A stretch of DNA of 64,000 bases, from the NCBI GenBank assembly GCA_900454475.1, contig UGSS01000002.1, positions 434,001 through 498,000 of the forward strand, written 5' to 3'. The notes beneath the pieces were generated by a model that saw only the letters and a list, made by a program, of their open reading frames with translations, made no database searches and was not told the DNA's origin. The stretch comes from [Pasteurella] mairii. Lineage in GTDB: Bacteria; Pseudomonadota; Gammaproteobacteria; Enterobacterales; Pasteurellaceae. This document shows positions 17,779 to 26,692 of this stretch, one piece after another. Position 1 is the first letter of the stretch. Each line of letters begins with the position of its first letter. Made by a program: the position numbers and the translations under genes.

Positions 17779-18963
17779 TTATTTTTCAAAATAGACTTTT
17801 TTCAATGCCATTTCTAAACCACGAAATTCAGCTAATCCTTTTAGACGTCCTATAGCAGAGTAGCCTGGGTTCGTTTTTTTGCGTAGATCATCAAGCATTT
17901 GATGTCCGTGGTCAGGACGCATAGGAATAAGACGTGTATTGCCAGCCGCTTTGCGTTTATATTCTTCGGTCAGTAATGCTTTCACTACATTAAACATATC
18001 GACATCTCCAGCCAAATGCGCTGCTTCGTGGAAGCTTAACGGATTATCTTCACGGCAGGTTGATCGTAAGTGAGCAAAATAAATACGATCAGAGAATTTC
18101 TCGGTCATTTTCACCAAGTCGTTATCAGAACGTACGCCATAAGAGCCGGTACACATGGTAAATCCGTTTGCCGGTAGTGGTTGCGTTTCAACAAACCATT
18201 GCATATCTTCAATAGTGGAGACAATGCGTGGTAATCCTAAAATTGGGCGTGGCGGATCATCAGGGTGTACAGCCATATTGATACCAACTTCTTGTGCAAC
18301 AGGGATAATTTCACTTAAAAAATAAGCTAAATGTTCGCGGAATTTTTCAGGTGAGATCTCTTTATAGCGATCTAGTTGTGCTTGAAACTCGGTGAGGGTA
18401 TAACCTTCTTCTGCTCCTGGTAATCCGGCAATGATGTTGTTAGTCAGCTGTTGGATTTCTTCCGGTGTCATTTTTTCAAAATAACATTTAGCTTGTTCCT
18501 GCTCTTGTTGAGTGTAAATCTGCTCAGCATTTGGACGTTTGAGAATATGCAATTCAAATGCGGCAAACGCAATTTGATCAAAACGTAGTGCTTTTGAGCC
18601 ATCCGGCATTTGGTATGCCAAATCAGTTCTAGTCCAGTCCAGTACAGGCATGAAATTATAACAGACAGTATCAATACCGCATTTAGCTAAGTTTCTTAAT
18701 GTTTCTTTATAATTCTCAATCCATTGTTTGTAGTTTCCGGTTTGGGTTTTTATTTCTTCATGTACCGGCACACTTTCTACTACAGACCAAGTCAGTCCAG
18801 CTTGTTCTACTAAAGTTTTACGTTCTTGAATTTCTTCTATCGACCAAATCTGACCATTTGGAATGTGATGAAGTGCGGTAACGATACCAGTTGCTCCAGC
18901 TTGTCTTATATCTGATAGAGATACGGGATCATTAGGTCCGTACCAACGCCATGTTTGTTCCAT
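17779..18963 (-). CDS. uxuA: Mannonate dehydratase
   Basis: UxuA dehydrates D-mannonate to 2-keto-3-deoxygluconate. The 394-residue protein begins [34 protein letters not shown], typical of the xylose-isomerase-like UxuA fold, and includes [18 protein letters not shown] and [12 protein letters not shown] with metal ligands. The Shine-Dalgarno GAGGG precedes its ATG. It is transcribed away from the rest of the hexuronide cluster, sharing the intergenic region that carries CRP-like and UxuR-like sites. One exact uptake word (18871-18879) lies inside it. Confidence 0.97.
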   Translation of the reverse strand: MEQTWRWYGPNDPVSLSDIRQAGATGIVTALHHIPNGQIWSIEEIQERKTLVEQAGLTWSVVESVPVHEEIKTQTGNYKQWIENYKETLRNLAKCGIDTVCYNFMPVLDWTRTDLAYQMPDGSKALRFDQIAFAAFELHILKRPNAEQIYTQQEQEQAKCYFEKMTPEEIQQLTNNIIAGLPGAEEGYTLTEFQAQLDRYKEISPEKFREHLAYFLSEIIPVAQEVGINMAVHPDDPPRPILGLPRIVSTIEDMQWFVETQPLPANGFTMCTGSYGVRSDNDLVKMTEKFSDRIYFAHLRSTCREDNPLSFHEAAHLAGDVDMFNVVKALLTEEYKRKAAGNTRLIPMRPDHGHQMLDDLRKKTNPGYSAIGRLKGLAEFRGLEMALKKVYFEK

Positions 18964-19027
18964 TCTTATGCCCTCGTTAGTTATTCGTTAGTGGATAAAT
19001 CTGTCTATATTATAAATAAAAAATGAA

Positions 19028-19041
19028 ATTGGTAAACTAAA
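19028..19041. promoter_or_regulatory. UxuR-like operator, left copy
   Basis: ATTGGTAAACTAAA matches 11 of 14 positions of the E. coli-type UxuR palindrome ATTGGTATACCAAT. It is 13 bases to the left of the CRP site in the uxuA/transporter divergent region. The identification is by pattern only. Confidence 0.45.
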
Positions 19042-19050
19042 AAGTGTTAT

Positions 19051-19072
19051 TTATGTGACATGTATCACATTT
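19051..19072. promoter_or_regulatory. CRP site between uxuA and the glucuronide transporter gene
   Basis: TTATGTGACATGTATCACATTT contains TGTGA-N6-TCACA exactly and is close to the full 22-base consensus. It lies about 90 bases from the uxuA start and 168 bases from the transporter start, so it could activate either promoter. Confidence 0.8.
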
Positions 19073-19081
19073 TTGATAAAA

Positions 19082-19095
19082 ATCGGTATGCCAAA
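19082..19095. promoter_or_regulatory. UxuR-like operator, right copy
   Basis: ATCGGTATGCCAAA matches 11 of 14 positions of ATTGGTATACCAAT and lies just right of the CRP site, so the two candidate operators flank it. The remaining bases 19096-19225 are AT-rich without a further clear site. Confidence 0.5.
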
Positions 19096-19239
19096 AGTAA
19101 AAAATAGGGTTAAATAAGCGAAGTTAATTTATGTCACTATTAAGGTACAATATTGAAAACACACAAATTGTAGGGCATATTTTCGTTTTTACTTGAAATT
19201 TGTTTATTTTTTATTTGATTTGATATGAGGAGATTTGTT

Positions 19240-20661
19240 ATGAATCAAGCAAATCAAGCTTCCGGTCAACAACGTGCTTTTGGGATGAAAGATAAGTTGG
19301 CTTATATGGCAGGAGATATGGCAAATGACTTTAGCTTTATCATGTCAGCCAATTTTTTGATGCTGTTTTATACCAATGTGTTAAAAATTGAAGGGTATAT
19401 TGTTGGTATCTTGTTTTTGTTGGCAAGGGTTGTTGACGGTTTTACCGATATTGGCATGGGGCGTATTGTTGATACGATCAAACCTTATCCTGAAGGTCGG
19501 TTTAGAGGGCTAATTCGTCGGGCAGCGCCTTTTGTCTGTCTTTCCGGTTTTCTTTTATTCTTACATATCGTTAAAGATTGGGATTATAGCTATAAAATCA
19601 TTTATATATTTGTAACTTATATTTTTTGGGGAAGTTTTGCCTATACAGCGGTTAATATTCCTTATGGTTCAATGGCGACCGTAATTAGTGCAAAAACGGA
19701 AGATCGCTCGTCGCTCTCTGTATATCGGACGGTGGGAGCGAATATTGCGGTGTTAGTAATTTCTTTTGGTATTCCTTTATTGGTTTACCGTGAAATTGAT
19801 GGTAAACAGGAAATTGTACCGGAAATGTTTACCTACATTATGGGGGCATTTATGATTATCGCCTTCATTTTTTATCAAGTTTGTTGGCGTTGTAGCACTG
19901 AACGGATACAGATACAGCTTGAACCAGAAACACCAAAAGAGAAAAAACATTGTTTTGAAGATATACAGGCAATCTTTCGTAATTTAGTGAGCAATTTTGC
20001 TTTGCAGATCTTTATTCTCGTTGCAATTGTTTTGTTATTGGGAACGTTGTTGGTTAATGCCATGAATCCTTATCTTTACGTCGATTATTTTAATAGTAAA
20101 TTTGCGTTGTCTATTGGGGGAGTTTTTGCACCTATTGCAGTTTTCGCTATGGCTCCTTTTGCTCAAAGATGGGTGAAGGTCTATGGTAAAAAAGAATCAG
20201 CTTCCGTCGCATTATTGGTGAGTGCTATTATCTATTTTGCCTTATATTTTTTCCATATTACAAATGTTTGGGTATATCTTGCTTTCGTTTTTGTTGCATT
20301 ATTAGGAATTGGATATTTTAATGTCATCGTATGGGCATTTATTACTGATGTCATCGATCACCAATTTTTGAAAACAAATAAACGGGAGGATGGTACTATT
20401 TATGCTACATATTCTTTTGCGCGTAAATTAGGTCAAGCATTAGCTGGAGGATTAGGGGGAGTAGCGTTATCTTTAGTCGGATATCAAGCCCATGTCAGCG
20501 TACAGTCTCAAGAAGTACTTGATTCAATTTACAGTTTTTCTAATTTAGCACCGGCAATATCCTATTTAATTATTGCTATTTTATTGAAATTTGTTTACCC
20601 ACTTTCGAAAGACGTTGTGTTAAAAAATTCGGAAGCATTGGAAAAACTTTCCAAGAAATAA
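19240..20661 (+). CDS. GPH-family hexuronide/glucuronide:cation symporter
   Basis: The 473-residue protein has about 12 membrane segments and the GPH start FGMKDKLAYMAGDMANDFSF plus the cytoplasmic motif DIGMGRIVDTIKPYPEGRFR. ATG 19240 is preceded by GAGGAG at good spacing and is preferred over ATG 19225. The family takes up glycosides, pentosides and hexuronides with H+ or Na+. The adjacent beta-glucuronidase 46 bases downstream makes a glucuronide the likely substrate, as for E. coli GusB. That inference is contextual; melibiose-type substrates are not excluded by sequence. Confidence 0.88.
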   Translation: MNQANQASGQQRAFGMKDKLAYMAGDMANDFSFIMSANFLMLFYTNVLKIEGYIVGILFLLARVVDGFTDIGMGRIVDTIKPYPEGRFRGLIRRAAPFVCLSGFLLFLHIVKDWDYSYKIIYIFVTYIFWGSFAYTAVNIPYGSMATVISAKTEDRSSLSVYRTVGANIAVLVISFGIPLLVYREIDGKQEIVPEMFTYIMGAFMIIAFIFYQVCWRCSTERIQIQLEPETPKEKKHCFEDIQAIFRNLVSNFALQIFILVAIVLLLGTLLVNAMNPYLYVDYFNSKFALSIGGVFAPIAVFAMAPFAQRWVKVYGKKESASVALLVSAIIYFALYFFHITNVWVYLAFVFVALLGIGYFNVIVWAFITDVIDHQFLKTNKREDGTIYATYSFARKLGQALAGGLGGVALSLVGYQAHVSVQSQEVLDSIYSFSNLAPAISYLIIAILLKFVYPLSKDVVLKNSEALEKLSKK

Positions 20662-20707
20662 ATTTATTTTATTTTCAAAGAGTAACTAACACTAAGAGGT
20701 AGAAATT

Positions 20708-22474
20708 ATGTTATATCCTATAGCAACACAAACTAGACAATTAGTTGATTTAAGCGGTGTTTGGCAATTTAAATTAGCTGATCAACAATGGCAACCTATG
20801 GCGGTACCGGGCTCATTTAATGATCAACTTATTTTAAGTGAATATAAAAATTATGTCGGGGATTTCTTTTATCAAACGGAATTTTTTGTTACTGAAGCAA
20901 TGTTAAATCAGCGCGTATTTGTCCGTTTTGGATCGGTAACCCATTATGCAGCCGTGTTTGTTAATGAACAATATATCGGTGAGCATCAAGGTGGCTTTAC
21001 ACCATTTGAATTTGAAGTTACCGAGTTTGTTACGTTGGGCAGAAATGTACTTCGAGTAAATGCGAATAATATTTTGAATAATTCTACTCTCCCGGTAGGA
21101 AATTATTCCGAAACAGTAGATGAAAATGGGAATGTTCGTAAAAAATTAGACGAAAATTTTGACTTCTTTAACTATGCTGGTATTCATCGTCCGGTGATGT
21201 TGTGGTGTAAACCAAAAAATTATATTGAAGATATTACAATTACATATGAGCTTCAAGATAACCAAGCAACCGTTAATTTTGCGATTGAAGTTGTTGGTGA
21301 AACTAAGCAGATTAAAGTAACCGTACTTGATGAACAATCACAAGTGGTTGCCACATCAATCGGTGGAACTAAACAACAGGTGCAAATTGATAATGTTATT
21401 CGCTGGCAACCATTAAATGCTTACTTGTATCAAGCGGTTGTGGAATTGGTAGATGGTGACGTTGTTGAAGATAGCTATAGCGAACCATTTGGTATGCGGA
21501 CTGTGGAAGTTAAAAATAATCAGTTTTTAATTAATGGTGAACCGTTTTACTTCAAAGGATATGGACGTCATGAAGATACCTATTTAAATGGGCGTGGTTT
21601 AAGTAATGTGGCGAATGTATTAGATGTAAATTTAATGAAATGGCAGGGAGCTAATTCTTTCCGTACATCACACTATCCTTACTCTGAAGAAATGATGCGC
21701 TTAGCTGATCGGGAAGGATTTGTTGTTATTGATGAAACAACAGCGGTTGGTCTAATGTATAATTTCGGGGTTGATATGAAAGTTGATCCGGCAAACAATA
21801 CCTGGAAAATATATAAAACAGGAGAGGCTCACCGTCAGGTTATCCGCGAATTAATTCAACGGGATAAAAATTATGCTTGCGTTGTGATGTGGTCTATTGC
21901 TAATGAAGCTTCAACTGCAGAAGAGGGGGCATATGAGTATTTTGAGCCATTATTTAAATTAGCCAGAGAGTTGGACCCACAAAATCGTCCGTGTTGCTTT
22001 GTTAATTTATTATTAGCGACACCGGAGACTGATGTCGTCACACCTTTAACTGATGTTATTTGTTTGAACCGTTATTGTGGTTGGTATCGCCAACTGAGCG
22101 ATTTAGATGCAGCGAAAAAAGCATTAAAAGAAGAAGTTGAGCATTGGCATCGATTATATCCTGACAAACCAATTATGTTTACTGAATATGGTGCGGATAC
22201 GGTAGCTGGATTACATGATATGGACTTTAATACACCATTTACCGAGGAATACCAAGTAGAATATTATAAAGCCAATAATGAAGTCATTGATCAACTACCT
22301 TATTTTGTAGGTGAACAAGTATGGAATTTTGCTGATTTCCAAACTAAATATGGTATTTTCCGCGTACAAGGAAATAAGAAAGGGTTATTTACTCGTGCGA
22401 GAATGCCTAAAATGGCAGCTCATTATTTCAAACAAAGATGGGACAATATTCCAAACTTTAACTACAAAAAATAA
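20708..22474 (+). CDS. uidA: Beta-glucuronidase (glycoside hydrolase family 2)
   Basis: The 588-residue enzyme hydrolyses beta-D-glucuronides to free glucuronate and aglycone. The jelly-roll domain starts VDLSGVWQFKL and AVPGSFNDQ, then come the immunoglobulin-like domain and the barrel. The acid/base is E400 in WSIANEAS and the nucleophile is E493 in FTEYGADTVAGLH. GNKKGLF near the C-terminus carries the NxK motif that recognises the glucuronate carboxylate, supporting glucuronidase over galactosidase. No signal peptide is present, so the substrate must enter intact. NEA replaces the more usual NEP after the catalytic Glu. A terminator follows. Confidence 0.95.
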   Translation: MLYPIATQTRQLVDLSGVWQFKLADQQWQPMAVPGSFNDQLILSEYKNYVGDFFYQTEFFVTEAMLNQRVFVRFGSVTHYAAVFVNEQYIGEHQGGFTPFEFEVTEFVTLGRNVLRVNANNILNNSTLPVGNYSETVDENGNVRKKLDENFDFFNYAGIHRPVMLWCKPKNYIEDITITYELQDNQATVNFAIEVVGETKQIKVTVLDEQSQVVATSIGGTKQQVQIDNVIRWQPLNAYLYQAVVELVDGDVVEDSYSEPFGMRTVEVKNNQFLINGEPFYFKGYGRHEDTYLNGRGLSNVANVLDVNLMKWQGANSFRTSHYPYSEEMMRLADREGFVVIDETTAVGLMYNFGVDMKVDPANNTWKIYKTGEAHRQVIRELIQRDKNYACVVMWSIANEASTAEEGAYEYFEPLFKLARELDPQNRPCCFVNLLLATPETDVVTPLTDVICLNRYCGWYRQLSDLDAAKKALKEEVEHWHRLYPDKPIMFTEYGADTVAGLHDMDFNTPFTEEYQVEYYKANNEVIDQLPYFVGEQVWNFADFQTKYGIFRVQGNKKGLFTRARMPKMAAHYFKQRWDNIPNFNYKK

Positions 22475-22524
22475 TCGTCATTCCTATATTAGAGAATAGA
22501 TGGTTATAATCTATATATTATTTG

Positions 22525-22564
22525 ATACCTGTTTTAAGTTATGCTTGAAACAGGTATATTTTTT
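22525..22564 (+). terminator. Terminator after uidA
   Basis: ATACCTGTTT (22525-22534) pairs with AAACAGGTAT (22548-22557), followed by a T-rich run. Confidence 0.8.
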
Positions 22565-22610
22565 AACAAGGTATCTGCGATATTTCTAATGCTTAACGAC
22601 AGATATATAC

Positions 22611-22654
22611 AAAAATATCTCCGTTACTTGAGTTTTAACGGAGATATTTTTAAT
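22611..22654. terminator. Second terminator between uidA and uxuR, likely bidirectional
   Basis: AAATATCTCCGTTA (22613-22626) pairs perfectly with TAACGGAGATATTT (22636-22649) across a 9-base loop, with A and T runs outside. It lies downstream of both converging genes. Confidence 0.8.
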
Positions 22655-22690
22655 TTTAAAATGAGGATATAGTGATGAATTAATATAGGA

Positions 22691-23443
22691 TTATATTCCT
22701 ACTGAAACCGGATTAACATTGAATAAAAAACCATCAAAATTTGGATCTTCTATATCAGATAACTCAAATAATTTTTGTTTTACATTTTCTATATGTTGCC
22801 ACATCATTTTTTTGGCTAATGCTGGATTTTTACGCTGAATCGCGTTTAAAATTTTTTCATGATCAACAAGCCAAAGTTTACGATAATGCTGATCTTCAAT
22901 ATGTAAATGCAATGTTTTCCACATTGAATTATCTCTATATTTCCAAAAGTCTTTCTGGATTTGAATTAATACTTCATTTTGGGTAATTTCAGTGAGTGTG
23001 GAGTGAAACTCCTGATCCACAGAATAATCATTGATATTCTGTTCCAGTGTAATTCGTTCTTTATTCAAAATTTCTTTTAATTTTAAAATATCATTACGTG
23101 TTGCTTGTATTGCTGCAAATTCAGCAATACTACTTTCAATAAGTTGTCTTGCCTGCAGTAATTCAAAAGGTCCCACATCCGCAGTGGGTTCTGAAAAATT
23201 GTTAGCTTGCGCGCAAGGTAGCGCGATAACGTATACTCCCGAACCTTTTTTAACAGACACGAATCCCTCAAGTTCAAGCATAATAATTGCTTCACGAACA
23301 ACAGTTCGACTTACATCAAAGCGCTCAGCAATGTCGCGTTCAGGCGGCAGGCGTTCGCCAATTTTATATAAGCCTTGCTGTAATTCTTCTTTTAGTTGTT
23401 CTCCTATTTTTTTATATGATCGATTAAAATAATTGTCATTCAT
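22691..23443 (-). CDS. uxuR: GntR/FadR-type hexuronate regulator
   Basis: The 250-residue protein has an N-terminal winged helix (GERLPPERDIAERFDVSRTV then REAIIMLELEGFVSVKKGSGVY) and a C-terminal FCD ligand domain with metal-type histidines (residues about 95-225). UxuR and ExuR of this subfamily repress uxu and uxa genes and are released by fructuronate or related acids. It lies 79 bases downstream of the TRAP binding-protein gene on the same strand, so its own level may follow that gene. The exact inducer is inferred. Confidence 0.88.
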   Translation of the reverse strand: MNDNYFNRSYKKIGEQLKEELQQGLYKIGERLPPERDIAERFDVSRTVVREAIIMLELEGFVSVKKGSGVYVIALPCAQANNFSEPTADVGPFELLQARQLIESSIAEFAAIQATRNDILKLKEILNKERITLEQNINDYSVDQEFHSTLTEITQNEVLIQIQKDFWKYRDNSMWKTLHLHIEDQHYRKLWLVDHEKILNAIQRKNPALAKKMMWQHIENVKQKLFELSDIEDPNFDGFLFNVNPVSVGI

Positions 23444-23474
23444 AATGAACTTCCGAAAATATTAGCTAATAAAT

Positions 23475-23499
23475 GTCCCAATATATTAAATATTGGGAC
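23475..23499. repeat. Perfect inverted repeat between the TRAP binding-protein gene and uxuR
   Basis: GTCCCAATAT (23475-23484) and ATATTGGGAC (23490-23499) pair fully around ATTAA. There is no clear T run on the transcribed strand, so it is not a strong terminator. It could be an RNA stabiliser below dctP or a protein-binding palindrome. Confidence 0.6.
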
Positions 23500-23522
23500 G
23501 AACTGCTGGATTATATCATAAG

Positions 23523-24506
23523 TTATTGAATTTTTCTGATTTCTTCTAGCACTTTATAGGTTTCTGGATCTGATTTTTGTAATTCTTCATACATAGGTTC
23601 AACTGCTTTTTGAAAAGCAGTTTTATCTACCGCAACAAACGTCACGCCTTGTTTAACCGCAGATTCTCTTTCCGCATTTTCTGAGGCATTCCAAAGCTTT
23701 TGCATTTCGACAGCGGCTTCATCAGCAGCTTGTTGTAACGCTTTTTGATCTTTTTCATTGAGTGAATTCCAAACTTTTGTTGAAACAACTAAAACATCTG
23801 GCACCATTGCATGTTCATCTTCACTAAACACACCCGCGACTTCATTATGACGGCTTAACGTATAAGACGGAATATTGTTTTCCGCAGCATCTACTACCCC
23901 TTGTTGCAATGCGGTATAGAGTTCTCCGTATGCCAATGGCGTTGGATTTCCGCTGAGAAATTTGACCATATTTACTGCTGTAGGGCTAGGTTGAACCCGA
24001 ACTTTTAGCCCTTTTAAATCTGCTGGAGTTTTAATTGCTTTTTTAGCATAAAAGCTCCGTGCACCAGCATCTAAATAGGCTAAACCGATAAATCCGTTAT
24101 CTTTTGATGAGGCTAAGATGTTTTTGCCGATAGCACTCTCTAATACCTTATGGTATTGGGTTTTATTGGTGAACAAGTAAGGTAAGTTGTAAACACCATA
24201 AGGTTTACTAAACGCTTCAAGTTCAGCCGCATTGGATTTTGCTAATGCAATTGCTCCTTTTTGTACCAGCTCTAACGATTCACGTTGTGAACCAAGTTGT
24301 GCATCCGGATAAATTCTAATTTTCAGCTCCCCATCAGACAGTTGAGATGCTCGTTTTGCCATAAACTCAAATGCCTTATGTACTGGGTGAGCACGATTTT
24401 GGTTGTGGCTAAGTTTTAGTGTTGTAGTGGCGTCTGCCGCAATGGAAAAACTTAATGTCAATGCTGCTGCCAAAGTTGATAATAGAAAATTGTTTTTTAA
24501 TTTCAT
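23523..24506 (-). CDS. TRAP transporter substrate-binding protein (DctP family), probably for hexuronates
   Basis: The 327-residue periplasmic protein has a signal peptide (residues 1-26, FSIAADA) and the DctP fold: LKLSHNQNRAHPVHKAFEFM, DAQLGSQRESLELVQKGAIA, DLKGLKVRVQPSPTAVNMVK with the carboxylate-binding Arg, and QGVVDAAENNIPSY. It delivers organic acids to the QM membrane pair. The flanking genes point to glucuronate, fructuronate or mannonate. H. influenzae has the same TRAP genes beside uxuA, uxuR and kdgK. Here it is divergent from dctQ-dctM rather than in one operon with them. Confidence 0.9.
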   Translation of the reverse strand: MKLKNNFLLSTLAAALTLSFSIAADATTTLKLSHNQNRAHPVHKAFEFMAKRASQLSDGELKIRIYPDAQLGSQRESLELVQKGAIALAKSNAAELEAFSKPYGVYNLPYLFTNKTQYHKVLESAIGKNILASSKDNGFIGLAYLDAGARSFYAKKAIKTPADLKGLKVRVQPSPTAVNMVKFLSGNPTPLAYGELYTALQQGVVDAAENNIPSYTLSRHNEVAGVFSEDEHAMVPDVLVVSTKVWNSLNEKDQKALQQAADEAAVEMQKLWNASENAERESAVKQGVTFVAVDKTAFQKAVEPMYEELQKSDPETYKVLEEIRKIQ

Positions 24507-24737
24507 AGTATGTCCTCAAAAGTACTTAAAATAATCAATTACACCGATATTATTATAACAGCCATGCTGTTAAGAGATTTGCGTATATTGCGTGTGAGTA
24601 AGAAACAAAAGTGTTTTACGTTTTTCGCTTTTGTAACGACTAATAATATCGAATCAAATCTACCCAAGTTAAATTGGATATACATCAATACGCGTATCAT
24701 TCATTATTTTGTGTATATAGTCAAAACAATTAATCGA

Positions 24738-24751
24738 AAAGTTAGACCAAT
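24738..24751. promoter_or_regulatory. UxuR-like operator (weaker)
   Basis: AAAGTTAGACCAAT matches 10 of 14 positions of ATTGGTATACCAAT, with the right half GACCAAT well kept. Confidence 0.3.
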
Positions 24752-24769
24752 GTCACAAAAAATATGAAA

Positions 24770-24783
24770 ATAGGAATGCCAAT
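24770..24783. promoter_or_regulatory. UxuR-like operator upstream of dctQ
   Basis: ATAGGAATGCCAAT matches 11 of 14 positions of ATTGGTATACCAAT and shares ATGCCAA with the copy at 19082-19095. It adjoins the CRP-like site. Confidence 0.45.
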
Positions 24784-24789
24784 TTAAAA

Positions 24790-24811
24790 AAGTGTGATCT
24801 TGATCTAATTT
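24790..24811. promoter_or_regulatory. CRP-like site upstream of dctQ
   Basis: AAGTGTGATCTTGATCTAATTT has a full TGTGATCT left half and a right half two bases from consensus (GATCTAATTT against GATCACATTT). It ends 55 bases before the dctQ start. Confidence 0.6.
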
Positions 24812-24866
24812 TTTTGGTTGAATTTATCGTAGAATTAGCACTTAAATTTGTAATAGGAGATTTTTT

Positions 24867-25352
24867 ATGAGTAAAATCGTAAGATTGGTAAACCAAGCTA
24901 TGGCGATATTTTCTGTGCTGCTATCTGCAGTTTTGGTTGTCTGTGTTGTTTGGCAGGTAATTTCTCGCTATGTATTGGGGGCACCAAGTATTGTAACTGA
25001 TGAATTAGCTCGTTTTTTATTTATGTGGGTTGGTTTGATCGGTGCAGCTTACGCTACCGGTTTAAAACGCCATTTAGCGATTGACTTATTGCTATTGAAA
25101 ATGCAAGGTAAAAATAAAACCAGTTTAGAGGTGGTTATCCTCTTGGTGATGATTTTCTTTGCTGGGTATATTTTACTATACGGTGGTGGCAATCTTGCGT
25201 GGGATACACACCTAACAGGGCAAGTATCTCCTTCATTGGGCATTGATATGGGGTTGGTTTATCTGTGTTTACCCGTATCCGGTGCAATAATGTTATTTTA
25301 TTTACTAATTGATTTGATTGGTAAATTTAGTTCTGAAAGAAAAGGAATATAA
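24867..25352 (+). CDS. TRAP transporter small membrane subunit (DctQ family)
   Basis: The 161-residue protein has four predicted membrane segments and the family motif SRYVLGAPSIVTDELARFLF, with WVGLIGAAYATGLKRHLAID. It forms the membrane complex with the DctM subunit encoded immediately downstream. ATAGGAG gives a good ribosome site. CRP-like and UxuR-like sites lie just upstream. Confidence 0.93.
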   Translation: MSKIVRLVNQAMAIFSVLLSAVLVVCVVWQVISRYVLGAPSIVTDELARFLFMWVGLIGAAYATGLKRHLAIDLLLLKMQGKNKTSLEVVILLVMIFFAGYILLYGGGNLAWDTHLTGQVSPSLGIDMGLVYLCLPVSGAIMLFYLLIDLIGKFSSERKGI

Positions 25353-25353
25353 T

Positions 25354-26664
25354 ATGGAATGGTCAATCATTCTCGTTTTATTTGGTACTTTCGCTGTTAT
25401 GCTAGCACTTTCTGTACCAATTTCATTTGCAATTGCAATTTCTACTTTAATTACGATTGCAACTACTTTGCCACTTGATAGTGCGTTGACGGTAGTTACT
25501 CAAAAAATGGCATCCGGATTAGATAATTTTGCGTTATTAGCGATTCCATTTTTTATTTTAGCCGGAAATATTATGAATCGCGGTGGAATTGCAATTCGTC
25601 TGATTGAGCTTGCAAAAGTATTAGGGGCAAGACTTCCGGGATCATTATTTCATTGCAATGTATTAGCTAATATGATGTTTGGTTCTATTTCTGGTTCTGC
25701 TGTCGCATCCGCTGCTGCCATGGGCGGAATTATGTCACCATTGCAAAAGAAAGAAGGCTATGATCCGGAATTATCTGCAGCAGTGAATATCGCTTCCTGT
25801 CCGACAGGATTATTAATTCCTCCAAGTAATACATTGATCGTATATTCTTTAGTTTCTGGTGGTACGTCTATCTCTGCTTTATTTTTAGGTGGTTATTTAC
25901 CGGGAATTCTTATGGGATTAGGAGTGATGTTGGTTGCTGGGTTTATGGCTAAAAAACGTAATTATCCACTTGCTCCGAAACCGAGTTGTAAAGATGTTTT
26001 GATGAAAACATTGGATGCTATTCCATCTTTATTACTAATTGTCATTGCTATTGGTGGAATTATTGCGGGAATTTTTACTGCAACAGAAGCTTCCGCAATT
26101 GCTGTAGTATATACTTTGATTCTCGCTGTAGGCATTTATAAAGAAGTAAAAATAAAAGAGCTGCCGGGTATTATTTTAGAATCTAGCGTAACAACTTCAA
26201 TTGTTTTACTCCTTATTGGCGCTTCTTCAGGCATGTCTTGGGCAATGGCGAATGCAGATATACCTTATATGATCCAAGATGCACTAATGTATTTTTCTGA
26301 GAGTAAGTTCGTTATCTTATTATTTATTACCGTTATTTTACTGATTATTGGTACCTTCATGGATATGACTCCGGCGGTATTGATTTTCACACCGATTTTT
26401 TTACCTGTAGTAACGGAATTAGGTGTAGATCCAATTCATTTTGGTATTATGATGACATTCAATCTCTGTATCGGAATTTGTACTCCTCCGGTTGGTAGTG
26501 CATTATTTGTAGGATGCTCTGTCGGTAACGTAAGTATTGATCGTGTATTAAAACCAATGGTACCGTTTTTTATAGTATTAATAGTGACTTTATTATTGGT
26601 AACTTATATACCGGATATCAGCCTATTTTTACCAAAATATCTTTTAAATTACGTTCCAATGTAA
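25354..26664 (+). CDS. TRAP transporter large permease (DctM family)
   Basis: The 436-residue permease has about 12 membrane segments, with the family motifs AIPFFILAGNIMNRGGIAIR, FGSISGSAVASAAAMGGIM, IPPSNTLIVYS and the late CTPPVGSALFVGC. ATG 25354 follows AAAGGAA and begins right after the dctQ stop; the upstream GTG at 25318 would overlap dctQ. It drives sodium-coupled uptake of the acid delivered by the DctP protein. Confidence 0.95.
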   Translation: MEWSIILVLFGTFAVMLALSVPISFAIAISTLITIATTLPLDSALTVVTQKMASGLDNFALLAIPFFILAGNIMNRGGIAIRLIELAKVLGARLPGSLFHCNVLANMMFGSISGSAVASAAAMGGIMSPLQKKEGYDPELSAAVNIASCPTGLLIPPSNTLIVYSLVSGGTSISALFLGGYLPGILMGLGVMLVAGFMAKKRNYPLAPKPSCKDVLMKTLDAIPSLLLIVIAIGGIIAGIFTATEASAIAVVYTLILAVGIYKEVKIKELPGIILESSVTTSIVLLLIGASSGMSWAMANADIPYMIQDALMYFSESKFVILLFITVILLIIGTFMDMTPAVLIFTPIFLPVVTELGVDPIHFGIMMTFNLCIGICTPPVGSALFVGCSVGNVSIDRVLKPMVPFFIVLIVTLLLVTYIPDISLFLPKYLLNYVPM

Positions 26665-26692
26665 TAACTCATATGATAATTAAGGATTTATT

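Larger units (their letters stand above)
24507..24866. promoter_or_regulatory. Divergent regulatory region of the TRAP transporter
   Basis: The 360 bases hold no convincing gene. On the dctQ side are two UxuR-like operators (24738-24751 and 24770-24783) and a CRP-like site (24790-24811), all within about 130 bases of the dctQ start. A weak 85-codon frame at 24510-24767 lacks a Shine-Dalgarno and a recognisable product. The left half is AT-rich with nothing else I can name. Confidence 0.6.

Noticed and set aside
24510-24767. 85-codon frame in the dctP/dctQ intergenic region
   Set aside because: It has no Shine-Dalgarno or family resemblance, overlaps the region holding operator-like sites, and runs into them. 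It looks like chance in AT-rich DNA.
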